DNA of 64,000 bases from Fontivita pretiosa. Its GTDB lineage: Bacteria > Planctomycetota > Phycisphaerae > Tepidisphaerales > Tepidisphaeraceae. The DNA is taken from NCBI RefSeq assembly GCF_050410795.1, contig NZ_CP191258.1, forward strand, positions 5,022,001 to 5,086,000, in the 5' to 3' direction. The translations under genes were made by a program, and so were the position numbers. Positions 49,380-57,513 of the stretch are shown here, in pieces (the first letter of the stretch is position 1; each line of letters starts with the position of its first letter). The notes beneath the pieces are model-generated. The model ran no database searches. It saw only the letters and a program-made list of their open reading frames with translations, and was not told the origin of the DNA.

Positions 49380-49480
49380 CGCGGGCGTCAATGACTGGCT
49401 GGTGCTCGGCGGCCGTCGGTCACTGCCGTCCGGCGGCACGTGTACCCGCTGCCCGCAGTCGCAATGGAGTTGTCTGCCCA

Positions 49481-51742
49481 ATGTCCAATCTCACCTGGAA
49501 ACAAAAGCTCCAAGATCGCATCCCGGAGCAGTTGAACAAGGAAATCGAGCTTTTTGAAGCCCAGCTCTCGCTGCGCAAGCTCGGCAAGATCGATGAGAAG
49601 GTCTTTGCCGAGACCCGCCTGCGCCGCGGCGCCTATGGCCAACGCTATGACAACGGCCAGCGTCACGACGGCATCACCACGCAAAAGCTGCCGTACCCGG
49701 AACTGACCAAGGGTCCAGACACCTGCTGGGATGCCCCGGGAATGCAGCGAATCAAGATTCCCTACGGGGGGCTGAATCCCGAGCAGATGCTCGTGCTGGC
49801 CGAGCTTGCCGAGGAGTATTCCGACGGCATCTGCCACATCACCACGCGGCAGGATATCCAGCTTCACTTCGTGCACATCGAGGACACGCCGGAGATCTTT
49901 TATCGCCTCGCTTCTGTAGGGATCACCACGCGTGAGGCGTGCGGCAACTCGGTGCGCAACGTCACGGCGTGCCCGCTGGCCGGCGTGTGCAAGACCGAGG
50001 TCTTTGATGTCACGCCCTACGCCAAAGCCGTCGCGTACTACCTGCTGGGCCACCCCGACACGCAGGACTTCGGGCGGAAGTTCAAGATCGCCTTCAGTGG
50101 CTGCGAGCACGAGGCCTGCGCGCTGGTGAGCATCCACGATCTGGGCGGCATTGCGGTCAAGAAGGTGATCGACGGCCGGGAAGTGCGCGGCTTCAAGCTG
50201 TTCGTCGGTGGGGGGTTGGGCGCGGTGCCGCATCAGGCCAAGCTTTTTGACGAGTTCGTGCCCGAGGAGGAGCTTCTGCCGCTGGCGCGGGCGATTGGGC
50301 GCGTTTTTGCTCGCATGGGTGAGAAGCGGAACCGCAACCGCGCGCGGCTGAAGTTTCTCGTGCAGAAGCTCGGCATCGAGGAATTCAAGCGCATCGTACT
50401 CGAAGAGCGACGCACGATGCCGGAGGATCCGACCTGGCGGAAATACTTCGACGAGATCCCGCGCTACGCCGAAAAGCCCGCCTGGCAGGCCGTACAGCTC
50501 AACGGCGCGCGTCGCCCGGAAGGATTTGACGCCTGGGCGGCGACCAATGTCTACGAGCAGCGCCAGCCCGGATATGTGGTTGTGACCGTGACATGCCCGC
50601 TTGGCGATTTGACGAGCCAGCAGATGCGGGCACTGGCGGACATCTCGCGGCGCTACGCCGGGGGCAACGCGCGCACCACCATCGAGCAGAACATCGTCCT
50701 GCGATGGGTTCCGCACGACAAGCTCATCGAGCTGTACAAGGAGCTGAAGGCCATCGGCCTGGACCAGGGATACGCCGGGACCATCGTGGACATCACCGCC
50801 TGCCCCGGCACCGACACGTGCAAACTGGGGATCGCCTCCTCACGGGGGCTGGCCGGGGAGCTGAGGCGTCGGCTGGCGGCCAGGAGCACGTCGCTGGATC
50901 GCGCGATCCAGGGCCTGCGCATCAAGATCAGCGGCTGCTTCAACTCCTGCGGGCAGCACCACGTCGCCGACATCGGCTTCTACGGCAACAGCCGGAACAT
51001 CGGCGGGTACACCGTGCCGCACTTCCAGGTGATGCTCGGCGGGATGTGGCGACAGAACGCTGGCAGCTACGCGCTGGCGATGGGGTCGGTGCCATCCAAG
51101 CGCATTCCGGACCTGCTCAGCACGCTGACCGAACGCTACGCATCCGAGCGGCAGGCAGACGAGACCTTCCAGCAATGGTGCCAGCGCATCGGCAAGAAAG
51201 AGCTCAAGAGCATCGTCGATCAGTTCACCCACGTGCCCCCGCACAGCGAGAACCCCGACTTCTACAGCGACTGGGGCGACCCGCGGCAGTACACGATCGG
51301 CGATCTTGGCGTCGGCGAATGCGCCGGCGAGGTCGTCTCCCTGGCGCAGTTCGGCTTCTCGCAGGCCGAGGCCGAGGCCTTCGAGGCGCAGCTCCTGCTC
51401 GACGAAGGCAAGTACCGCGAGGCCGACGAAAAGGCCTATACCGCGATGCTCCGCGCCGCGCACACGCTGGTGCAGCTTCAGTGGCTGGATGTGCCGTTCG
51501 ATCCCAACGTGATCGTCAACGAATTCCGTTCACGGTTCGTTGACACGAAAATCTTCTGGGACCCGTATCATGGAGATCAGTTCTCCAGGTATCTGTTCCT
51601 GCGACACGAGAACGGCCCGGACACGCGATATACCGCCGACACGGCGCACAAGATCGTCGAGGAGGCCAACCTCTTCATCGACGCGGCGCATAAGGCGCAT
51701 GCGAAGTTCCAGGCTTCGCTGAATCCTGTGGCGATTAAGTGA
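49481..51742 (+). CDS. Siroheme nitrite/sulfite reductase with two cysteine clusters and a C-terminal extension
   Basis: The 753-residue protein has the two-fold repeat of siroheme/[4Fe-4S] reductases. The C-terminal half holds the canonical C441, C447, C486 and C490, and the 39-residue spacing from the second to the third cysteine equals that of E. coli CysI. The N-terminal half also has a near-complete set: C164 and C170 (CPLAGVC), then C208 and C213 (CEHEAC, one residue longer). In most relatives that half has lost these cysteines. It catalyses six-electron reduction of nitrite to ammonia or sulfite to sulfide; the sequence does not tell which. Residues from about 600 on form a helical extension with ALEEA/HEPN-like pattern. 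It is a single gene with its own promoter, followed by an unknown gene and DUF4202. Confidence 0.9.
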   Translation: MSNLTWKQKLQDRIPEQLNKEIELFEAQLSLRKLGKIDEKVFAETRLRRGAYGQRYDNGQRHDGITTQKLPYPELTKGPDTCWDAPGMQRIKIPYGGLNPEQMLVLAELAEEYSDGICHITTRQDIQLHFVHIEDTPEIFYRLASVGITTREACGNSVRNVTACPLAGVCKTEVFDVTPYAKAVAYYLLGHPDTQDFGRKFKIAFSGCEHEACALVSIHDLGGIAVKKVIDGREVRGFKLFVGGGLGAVPHQAKLFDEFVPEEELLPLARAIGRVFARMGEKRNRNRARLKFLVQKLGIEEFKRIVLEERRTMPEDPTWRKYFDEIPRYAEKPAWQAVQLNGARRPEGFDAWAATNVYEQRQPGYVVVTVTCPLGDLTSQQMRALADISRRYAGGNARTTIEQNIVLRWVPHDKLIELYKELKAIGLDQGYAGTIVDITACPGTDTCKLGIASSRGLAGELRRRLAARSTSLDRAIQGLRIKISGCFNSCGQHHVADIGFYGNSRNIGGYTVPHFQVMLGGMWRQNAGSYALAMGSVPSKRIPDLLSTLTERYASERQADETFQQWCQRIGKKELKSIVDQFTHVPPHSENPDFYSDWGDPRQYTIGDLGVGECAGEVVSLAQFGFSQAEAEAFEAQLLLDEGKYREADEKAYTAMLRAAHTLVQLQWLDVPFDPNVIVNEFRSRFVDTKIFWDPYHGDQFSRYLFLRHENGPDTRYTADTAHKIVEEANLFIDAAHKAHAKFQASLNPVAIK

Positions 51743-51745
51743 AAA

Positions 51746-51794
51746 CCACAGATGAACACAGATAAACACAGATAGTGCTCTTGTGCATCTGTGG
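51746..51794. repeat. Intergenic CACAGAT repeat with hairpin
   Basis: Between the reductase and the next gene there are three copies of the ACACAGAT-type octamer (CACAGATGAACACAGATAAA and on), flanked by complementary CCACAGATG (51746-51754) and CATCTGTGG (51786-51794). It may act as a hairpin between the two genes. Confidence 0.55.
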
Positions 51795-51811
51795 CTCTAA
51801 CTCGATTCAAC

Positions 51812-52357
51812 ATGGAATCATCCAAGCTCAGCTTCAAGTTGTTTGCCCAGGAGTTCGCCGGGCCGATCGAGCAGTTCGTCCCGGTGTTCCATTCCTGGAT
51901 TCAGACCCACGCGATCGCCGATCACCTGCTGATCGACGTGGCCGACTACGCACACGTGCACAACGGTCCGGGGATCGTGCTGGTGGCGCACGAGGCGAAC
52001 TACTCGTTCGACCTTCGTGACGGCCGGCCCGGGCTGACCTACCAGCGGAAGCGCCCTTTGCCCGGATCGCTGGCGGATCGCATCCGGGCGGCGTTTGACG
52101 CCACGCTTGCCGCCGCGCGGCTGCTCAGCGAGCACGTAAGATTCCGCGCCGACGAGATCGAATTCCGCGTGTGCGATCGGCTCCATGCTCCCAACACCGC
52201 CGAGACGTTCGAGCTGCTCAAGCCGCAGTTGCTGCGCCTGTTTCCCGACGCGCGGTTGACGCGCAATGAAGATCCGCTGGAATTGTTTACGGTGACGATC
52301 AGGCCGGCTCAGCCGATTCAGATTCCGTCTGCGGCGGCTGCGACAGCGCCTGGCTGA
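51812..52357 (+). CDS. Conserved protein of unknown function beside the siroheme reductase
   Basis: The 181-residue protein (MESSKLSFKLFAQEFAGPIE) is soluble and has no signal or membrane helix. Visible segments are DVADYAHVHNGPGIVLVAHEANYSFDLRDGRPGLTYQRKR and LRLFPDARLTRNEDPLELFTV. I do not recognise a named domain. It starts 70 bp after the reductase, and its 3' end overlaps the convergent DUF4202 gene by 59 bp, so the three genes form one block. An upstream ATG at 51791 would take in part of the repeat. Confidence 0.75.
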   Translation: MESSKLSFKLFAQEFAGPIEQFVPVFHSWIQTHAIADHLLIDVADYAHVHNGPGIVLVAHEANYSFDLRDGRPGLTYQRKRPLPGSLADRIRAAFDATLAAARLLSEHVRFRADEIEFRVCDRLHAPNTAETFELLKPQLLRLFPDARLTRNEDPLELFTVTIRPAQPIQIPSAAAATAPG

Positions 52358-52907
52358 TCAGCCTCATCGCGCTCTGCGGCAGCTTGATGCTCATCGCCGC
52401 CTCGTGGCCGCGGGGAGACATCTTCGCCCAGGTCTTGCGAATGATGTTGAGGATCTTGGGCTCGTCGTGCGCGTGCTCCTGCACGAACTCGGCAAAGTAG
52501 TGTTCGAGGAAGACCAGGCAGATCACGTCTTCGAGCGTCTGCATTTCCGGATCGAGCTTGAGCTTCTCCTTGCGCAGCAGCGACTGCACCCGCGCGATCG
52601 TCGCATCGTCGTAGCCGACCTCGCGCAGGATCTGGCCGGCCTTGTCGGCGTGGAACTGATACAGCGTCTTGCGCCACTTCAGGTATCCGATGCGATCCAT
52701 CGGGAAGCTTGAGCGGGGAATCTGCCAGCGGCAGATGTGCTGGCATCGTGCCGCCAGGCGAAGCGCTTCGGAGGCATTGGGATCCAGGCGATCAAGCCAA
52801 TGGGTCATCCGCTGTGCGTAGAGCAATTCCTTCTGATTCGGATCCTGCGCATTGGCGGCGTCGAATCGCTCGATGGCACGGCGGAATCGTTCCGGATCGC
52901 TGTTCAT
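52299..52907 (-). CDS. DUF4202-family protein
   Basis: The 202-residue protein matches the DUF4202 pattern: FDAANAQDPNQKELLYAQRMTHWL near the start, ASEALRLAARCQHICRWQIPRSSFPMDRIGYLKWRKTL, and TLEDVICLVFLEHYFAEF near the end. His/Asp residues within AARCQHICRW and in the middle suggest an HD-like metal site, but this is not established. In other genomes the family often sits beside nitrite/sulfite reductase genes, as here. The function is unknown. Confidence 0.88.
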   Translation of the reverse strand: MNSDPERFRRAIERFDAANAQDPNQKELLYAQRMTHWLDRLDPNASEALRLAARCQHICRWQIPRSSFPMDRIGYLKWRKTLYQFHADKAGQILREVGYDDATIARVQSLLRKEKLKLDPEMQTLEDVICLVFLEHYFAEFVQEHAHDEPKILNIIRKTWAKMSPRGHEAAMSIKLPQSAMRLISQALSQPPQTESESAEPA

Positions 52908-52956
52908 CTGCCTATACCAGTATCACCGGAATTCCTATAATGCCAATTCAGAATGG

Positions 52957-53000
52957 ATGAAGGATGAAGGCGGAAGGATGAGGGGCCATTCATCCTTCAT
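52957..53000. repeat. Palindromic ATGAAGGATGAA repeat upstream of the YggS gene
   Basis: ATGAAGGATGAA (52957-52968) and its exact complement TTCATCCTTCAT (52989-53000) flank a 20-bp centre. The apparent ATG codons at 52978 and 52999 lie inside this repeat, which is why a downstream start is preferred for the next gene. Confidence 0.55.
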
Positions 53001-53028
53001 GCTTCATCTTGGACCTGAGGAGTCGTAC

Positions 53029-53826
53029 GTGGCCAGGAAATCGCCGCTTGCGGACAGGTTGCATGAGATTCGTGACCGGATCGCCAATGCCGCGATACGG
53101 GCGAAGCGCGATCCGTCGGAGGTGACATTGGTGGCGGTGACGAAAACCGCCGCCCCGGAGCAGATTCGCGAAGTTCTTCAGCTCGGCGTGGCCGATCTTG
53201 GCGAAAGCCGGGTGCAGGTGCTGACGCAGCGGGTGGTGCAGGTCAATGAGTTTCATCAGCGGCAACTGGCCCGCGGCGGGCCGGAAAGCGCCGACGTGCC
53301 CGGCAAGCTCCGCTGGCACATGATCGGACACCTCCAGCGCAACAAGATCAAGCAGGTCCTTCCGCTGGTGACGGTGATTCACAGCGTCGATTCGCTGCGG
53401 CTGGCCGAGGACCTGGAAGCCGCCTGCGCCAAGGCCGAACGCCGGCTTCCCGTGCTCATGCAGATCAACGCCTCCGAGGAGCCGCAGAAGTTCGGGGTGG
53501 CGGTGGGGGCGGCGGTGCACCTGGCCGAGCAGATCGACACGATGCCGCATCTTCAGCTCATCGGGCTGATGAGCATGGGCCCGCTGACCGACGATCAGGA
53601 AAAGATCCGCCGCTGCTTTGCCCGCACACGCGAGATCTTCGAGGAGATGAAGTGGCATAAGATTGGCGGGACGGCGTTTCGGCACCTGAGCATGGGGATG
53701 AGCAACGACTTCGAAATCGCCATCGCCGAAGGCGCCACGATGGTTCGAATCGGCACGGCGCTGTTCGGCGGCCAGACACACGATCATGATGAGCAGGAAG
53801 CGGATCAGCAGGAGCGCGCCGAGTGA
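53029..53826 (+). CDS. YggS/PROSC-family PLP-binding protein
   Basis: The 265-residue protein binds pyridoxal phosphate through K39 in LVAVTKTAAPE. The barrel motifs NKIKQV (after WHMIGHLQR), SVDSLRLA, LPVLMQINASEEPQKFG, GLMSMGPL, LSMGMSNDFEIAI and RIGTALFG are those of the family. YggS proteins keep vitamin B6 and amino-acid pools balanced and have no catalytic activity. The GTG at 53029 has a GAGGAG ribosome binding site 6-11 bp upstream. Two ATGs further upstream (52978 and 52999) lie in a repeat. The next gene begins at the overlapping GTGA (53823-53826). Confidence 0.92.
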   Translation: MARKSPLADRLHEIRDRIANAAIRAKRDPSEVTLVAVTKTAAPEQIREVLQLGVADLGESRVQVLTQRVVQVNEFHQRQLARGGPESADVPGKLRWHMIGHLQRNKIKQVLPLVTVIHSVDSLRLAEDLEAACAKAERRLPVLMQINASEEPQKFGVAVGAAVHLAEQIDTMPHLQLIGLMSMGPLTDDQEKIRRCFARTREIFEEMKWHKIGGTAFRHLSMGMSNDFEIAIAEGATMVRIGTALFGGQTHDHDEQEADQQERAE

Positions 53827-54113
53827 TCCCGTTGGATGACCCGTTCGATAGCTTCCGATGGATGCTGGGCTGGGCGGTCACGATCTACGCCAGCATCGTG
53901 ACCCTTCAATCCCTGTACGGCTGGTGGGTCTGGCTGGCGGGCACAGACCGGTACGTCAGCATCCTGCGGCGATACATCATCGTGCAGGGGCTTCGCCTGC
54001 GGTTCCGCACATTCTGGGGCGACGTGCTGATCTGCGGGCTGTTGTGCGTGGTGTTTGTGCTGCTGTGGCACGCGCATCACGTGGTGGCGGACATCGCCCG
54101 CACGCTGAAGTGA
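53823..54113 (+). CDS. Small membrane protein, two helices
   Basis: The 96-residue protein has two hydrophobic segments (about 13-39 and 67-84) and a basic loop (RRYIIVQGLRLRFRTF). The GTG start overlaps the YggS stop in a GTGA arrangement. In many bacteria yggS is followed by a YggT-like two-helix membrane protein. This one differs in sequence, so I leave it unnamed. It may be translationally coupled to yggS. Confidence 0.72.
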   Translation: MIPLDDPFDSFRWMLGWAVTIYASIVTLQSLYGWWVWLAGTDRYVSILRRYIIVQGLRLRFRTFWGDVLICGLLCVVFVLLWHAHHVVADIARTLK

Positions 54114-54183
54114 TGTGCCCGGCAGCCTGGCTAGGGGCTCGGGTCCGCGGGAAGTGCCGATCGCCGGGAAGACGCAAACACAA

Positions 54184-55092
54184 ATGAGCGGATCGTCTCA
54201 CACTTCGCAATCGGCCGGCAGTTGGCGCGGCGGCGCCGAGGCCGTAACCGTCTCAGCGTCGGCCTCCCTTCGCCAGCTTCAGGAACTTCCCCGTGATGAA
54301 CTTCAGAATCTGGCGGAAGACCTGGGTTTGGATCACACGCGTTACCGCTCGCAACAGGACCTTGCCGCAGCGATCTACGAGCGGCGGCAGATGATCGCCG
54401 CCATGGATCGCGAGGCCCTGCTGGACGTGGTCCGCTGGGGACGCCGGCCCGTTCCCGCCAACGCCTCCAAAGAACAGCTCGCCGTGGAGATCTCCCGGAT
54501 CAAGTCGATGCGCTTTGAGGGATTGTCGCATCGCGGGCTGGTGGCGCTGGCGGTGATGCGCGGCGTGGAGCTGCGCGGTGACGAGGACATGCGGGCGCTG
54601 ATTCGCAAACTCAAGAAACAGGAAGGGCTGTTCTCCCGGCTCAATCGCAAGCGCCGTGCCTGGATCGGGTCGATCGTCTCGAACATGCTCGGGGAGGACC
54701 AGGCGCAGTCGGCGGAGTATCAATACCTGCCACCCCAACCGGGCGCCGGGCAGACGACCCCGCCGGCCCATCCGCAGACGCCCAGCCTCACTCCCGTTTC
54801 CCCGGCCAGGGAGACCAGCATCAAGCAGGAAATCGAAGAATCCGGCTTGTTCGGGGGCCTGGCCAGCCGGGTCAAGCGACATGCCGACGTCTACCTGAAC
54901 CAGAAACTGGACGAAATCGAAGCCCGCATCGACCGCAAGCTCGACGAAATCGATCGGCGGCTTGCCGAGTGGCGCGACAAGGAAATCGCCAACCGTATTC
55001 GCATCCTCAAGATCACCCTTTGGGCCAGCGTGATCGTCGCGATCATCTCACTGCTGTATGCCTACGTGAAGGTCAACTTCTTCCCTGGCTGA
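54184..55092 (+). CDS. Membrane-anchored protein with three SAP/Rho-N-like motifs
   Basis: The 302-residue protein has three tandem helix-extended-helix motifs, each about 35 residues: LQELPRDELQNLAEDLGL with its second helix DLAAAIYERR, then MDREALLDVVRWG with KEQLAVEISRIK, then LSHRGLVALAVMRGV with MRALIRKLKKQEG. These resemble SAP or Rho-N motifs that bind nucleic acid. A Pro-rich linker follows (about 185-220), then an acidic/basic coiled coil (LDEIEARIDRKLDEIDRRL) and one membrane helix at the C-terminus. The ATG at 54184 follows a weak site. A GTG at 54115 is possible. This is the third gene of a unit with yggS. The function is unknown. Confidence 0.78.
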   Translation: MSGSSHTSQSAGSWRGGAEAVTVSASASLRQLQELPRDELQNLAEDLGLDHTRYRSQQDLAAAIYERRQMIAAMDREALLDVVRWGRRPVPANASKEQLAVEISRIKSMRFEGLSHRGLVALAVMRGVELRGDEDMRALIRKLKKQEGLFSRLNRKRRAWIGSIVSNMLGEDQAQSAEYQYLPPQPGAGQTTPPAHPQTPSLTPVSPARETSIKQEIEESGLFGGLASRVKRHADVYLNQKLDEIEARIDRKLDEIDRRLAEWRDKEIANRIRILKITLWASVIVAIISLLYAYVKVNFFPG

Positions 55093-55114
55093 TCGTGCCA
55101 CCAGCGCGGAGTCC

Positions 55115-56821
55115 ATGATGCACAGCCAATGCCTTGGCGAATCTCAGGTGAAGTCTGATTCATCCGACGGATCGCTTCAATCCGCGGCATTTCGCGACGG
55201 TGGGGCCATTCTGACCACACTGCTCATGCTCTTGATCAGCTCGCCGGGCATGGTGCTGGCCAGCTACCACGAACTGGGCTACGGCGAGCCCTACGAACTG
55301 GAAGGCAAGCGCATCGTCTTCACCACCTGGTACTGGGTCAAGCCCGGGCAGTTCGACTACGTCAATGACGAAGGAGAGTCGGTCTTCGCCCGGCGGGATG
55401 TCAAGGCGCTGCCCGGCGACCCGCACGTGCACTGGAAGGAAATCGACATTCCCCACGGCGTCAGGCTCGTCGCCGAGCCGGCTGTCAAGGGGGAGTTTCC
55501 CATCAAGCCCGAATACCCGTGGGAAGCCGAGGGCATCCAGATCACCTCCGTCTATCAGCTCGATGATGGCAAGATCATGGCCTGGGGCGTGTGCAAGCCA
55601 GGGGGAAACTGCTATTTCGAATCGACCGACGGGCTGACATGGATTCGCCCAAAGCTGGGGCTGGTGGAGTTCAATGGCAGCAGGGACAACAACCTTGGCG
55701 GACCAGGCTCGTTTCGCGGCATGTACGATCCAAGCGCGCCGCCGCAGGAACGCTTCAAGCAGCTCAGCAATGAGGAATGGACTGTTGAGGAGTTCGAGAA
55801 ACACTGGAAGGACAAAAAGCCCTACCAGCGCATGGCGGTGGAGATCAACCCGAAGGTGGTGCAGGCGGTGTGGGGCTTTACTTCGCCGGATGGACTGAAC
55901 TGGCGGCGCACGGAATTACCCCTGAGCGTGGAGACCTGCGACGGCGGGCAATACCTGTACTACGACCGGAAGCTCAAAAAGTACGTGATGATCATCCGAT
56001 CGCACATGATCGGCCCACGAGCCCAGGGCTTTGCCCCCCAGCCCAAGAGCGACGATTGGAAGGAAGACTACTACAAGGCCACCATTCGCTTCGGCATCGG
56101 GCGATCCGAGTCGGCCGATTTCCGGTACTTTCCGCTTGCCGATCCGATCATCGAGACCGGCAACGACATGCCACCGACCGACACATTCCAGTATTGCCTG
56201 TACACGACGATCCCCAAAGCGCCGGATCATCACCTGATGTTCCCGACGCGCTGGCAGCGCAGCCAGGATCGCTGCGTGATCGACCTTTACAGCAGCTACA
56301 ACGGCAAGACCTGGAACCGCGTTCGTGCGCCGGTGGTGGATACGTCCAACTGGGGCCAGTGGGACGGTGGCTCGGTCTGGGCACTGAACGGCGGGCTGGT
56401 GGAGCTGGGCAACGGCGACTGGATCCTGCCGTTCCGAGGCGATCTTTTGACCACCCGCTATCCGCGTGGCCACATCACCCAACGCTGGGCCGCAGCCATC
56501 TGGCCCAAGGGACGCCTGATGGCCATCGAAGCCGAGGAGCAGGGGGGCTTTGCGACGGTGGCGATTGTGGCTCCCGCAAGCAGGCTGCGAATCAATGCAG
56601 TGACACGAGCGACCGGACAGATTCTCGTCGAAGCCGCCGGGCTGCACGGCCAGACGATCCCCGGCCGGTCGTTCGACGAGTGTGTCCCGATCAATGGCGA
56701 CCAGTACCGCCGGCTGATCTCCTGGAAGTCCGCCGATGACCTGGGCGTCAAACCCGGCGAACCGGTGATGCTCCGCTTTCGCCTGTCTGGGGCCAAGATC
56801 TACTGCCTGGATTTCGAATGA
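55115..56821 (+). CDS. Secreted beta-propeller protein, sialidase/glycosidase-like
   Basis: The 568-residue protein has a signal-like segment at residues 32-50 (ILTTLLMLLISSPGMVLASY). The mature part has repeated propeller blades with motifs such as STDGLTWIRPKLG, SPDGLNWRRTELP, SYNGKTWNRVRAP and DTSNWGQWDGGSVW, characteristic of five- or six-bladed glycosidase-like proteins abundant in Planctomycetota. A C-terminal beta-sandwich (about 490-568) follows. Catalytic residues cannot be assigned by eye, so enzymatic activity is not certain. The start could be 55115 or the second Met. Confidence 0.75.
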   Translation: MMHSQCLGESQVKSDSSDGSLQSAAFRDGGAILTTLLMLLISSPGMVLASYHELGYGEPYELEGKRIVFTTWYWVKPGQFDYVNDEGESVFARRDVKALPGDPHVHWKEIDIPHGVRLVAEPAVKGEFPIKPEYPWEAEGIQITSVYQLDDGKIMAWGVCKPGGNCYFESTDGLTWIRPKLGLVEFNGSRDNNLGGPGSFRGMYDPSAPPQERFKQLSNEEWTVEEFEKHWKDKKPYQRMAVEINPKVVQAVWGFTSPDGLNWRRTELPLSVETCDGGQYLYYDRKLKKYVMIIRSHMIGPRAQGFAPQPKSDDWKEDYYKATIRFGIGRSESADFRYFPLADPIIETGNDMPPTDTFQYCLYTTIPKAPDHHLMFPTRWQRSQDRCVIDLYSSYNGKTWNRVRAPVVDTSNWGQWDGGSVWALNGGLVELGNGDWILPFRGDLLTTRYPRGHITQRWAAAIWPKGRLMAIEAEEQGGFATVAIVAPASRLRINAVTRATGQILVEAAGLHGQTIPGRSFDECVPINGDQYRRLISWKSADDLGVKPGEPVMLRFRLSGAKIYCLDFE

Positions 56822-56887
56822 GTGTGCGATGGATGACGTTGCCGTGGATGACGGTGTCGTCCGAAGGCGGCGACGGGCAGGAGGAAC

Positions 56888-56915
56888 AAAAAAACCCCTG
56901 ACTTCTCAGGGGTTG
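56888..56915 (-). terminator. Rho-independent terminator of tRNA-Phe
   Basis: On the minus strand the sequence downstream of the tRNA forms AACCCCTGAGAAGTCAGGGGTT with an 8-bp stem, followed by a run of T (the A-run at 56888-56894 on the plus strand). It lies 4 bp after the tRNA end. Confidence 0.85.
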
Positions 56916-56918
56916 TGA

Positions 56919-56991
56919 TGGGCAGGGGCGGAATCGAACCGCCGACACATGGATTTTCAGTCCATTGCTCTACCAACTGAGCTACCTGCCC
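56919..56991 (-). tRNA. tRNA-Phe (GAA)
   Basis: This 73-nt cloverleaf reads 5' GGGCAGG ... CCTGCCC A 3', with a complete acceptor stem. The D-arm is GCTCAGTTGGTAGAGC, the anticodon arm is ATGGACTGAAAATCCAT with anticodon GAA (complement of 56956-56958), and the T-arm is GGCGGTTCGATTCCGCC. CCA is not encoded. It has a convincing promoter and terminator of its own. Confidence 0.97.
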
Positions 56992-57029
56992 CCGGGCTGG
57001 CTTGGGCAGTAAGCTGGCCAGCGCGAATT

Positions 57030-57057
57030 ATTCTAGGAGGCACAGCGCTGAATGCAA
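57030..57057 (-). promoter_or_regulatory. Promoter of tRNA-Phe
   Basis: On the minus strand, TTGCAT (57057-57052) and TAGAAT (57035-57030) are 16 bp apart, about 32 bp upstream of the mature tRNA 5' end. Confidence 0.7.
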
Positions 57058-57158
57058 GTTGCCAAGGCGGCTGGTTTGCGGTCGGGCGTCGCGCCGCCGT
57101 GGGACGATTCTCCCGCAGCCGCTTGGGAGGATCGGGGTTATAGCGGGCAAGGCGGTTC

Positions 57159-57187
57159 TTGACAGAAGCGTTGGCTGCCCATAACGT
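57159..57187 (+). promoter_or_regulatory. Candidate promoter of the rpmF-plsX-fab cluster
   Basis: A perfect TTGACA (57159-57164) is followed after 17 bp by TAACGT (57182-57187), about 50 bp before rpmF. The -10 is weak. Confidence 0.45.
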
Positions 57188-57237
57188 ACCGCTCCCAATG
57201 GAGCGGCGGCGGGTCATGCCCGCCGTTGGTTTTTTAT

Positions 57238-57423
57238 ATGCTGCCTGTACAACGAATATCCAAGTCGCGCAAGCGCAAGCGTCGTTCGCATCACGCGCTG
57301 AAGCCGATTCATTATGTGCGCTGCCCGCAATGCGGCAACGCCAAGCTTCCGCACGCCGCCTGTGGCAACTGCGGGTACGTGAACCCCAAGCTGGCATTAC
57401 AGGTGGAGACGGAACAGACGTAA
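57238..57423 (+). CDS. rpmF: 50S ribosomal protein L32, zinc-ribbon type
   Basis: The 61-residue protein has the L32 pattern: a basic start (SKSRKRKRRSHHALKP) and a zinc ribbon with CPQC and CGNC (RCPQCGNAKLPHAACGNCGY). The four cysteines are intact. The rpmF-plsX-fab gene order is widely conserved. The ATG at 57238 gives MLPVQRISK; an upstream in-frame GTG at 57226 adds four residues. Confidence 0.95.
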   Translation: MLPVQRISKSRKRKRRSHHALKPIHYVRCPQCGNAKLPHAACGNCGYVNPKLALQVETEQT

Positions 57424-57513
57424 CGTAAGGCACAGGGCTGAAGGTCGATCGATGAAGCCGAGGCGGATGGCTTCATTCGTCTGCCTTCGTCCCTGGTTTG
57501 GGAGGACACGTCG

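Larger units (their letters stand above)
49056..49480. other. Intergenic region upstream of the siroheme reductase gene
   Basis: No gene was seen in these 425 bp. The region contains a long imperfect hairpin (49271-49324) followed by CTTTTT at 49332-49337, which may terminate the upstream gene. A good promoter (49350-49379) follows, with a leader of about 95 nt before the reductase ATG at 49481. Confidence 0.55.

Noticed and set aside
56890..56915. Terminator for the plus-strand propeller gene
   Set aside because: The hairpin has its T-run only on the minus strand, so it serves the tRNA gene. On the plus strand it is followed by TGTGATGG.
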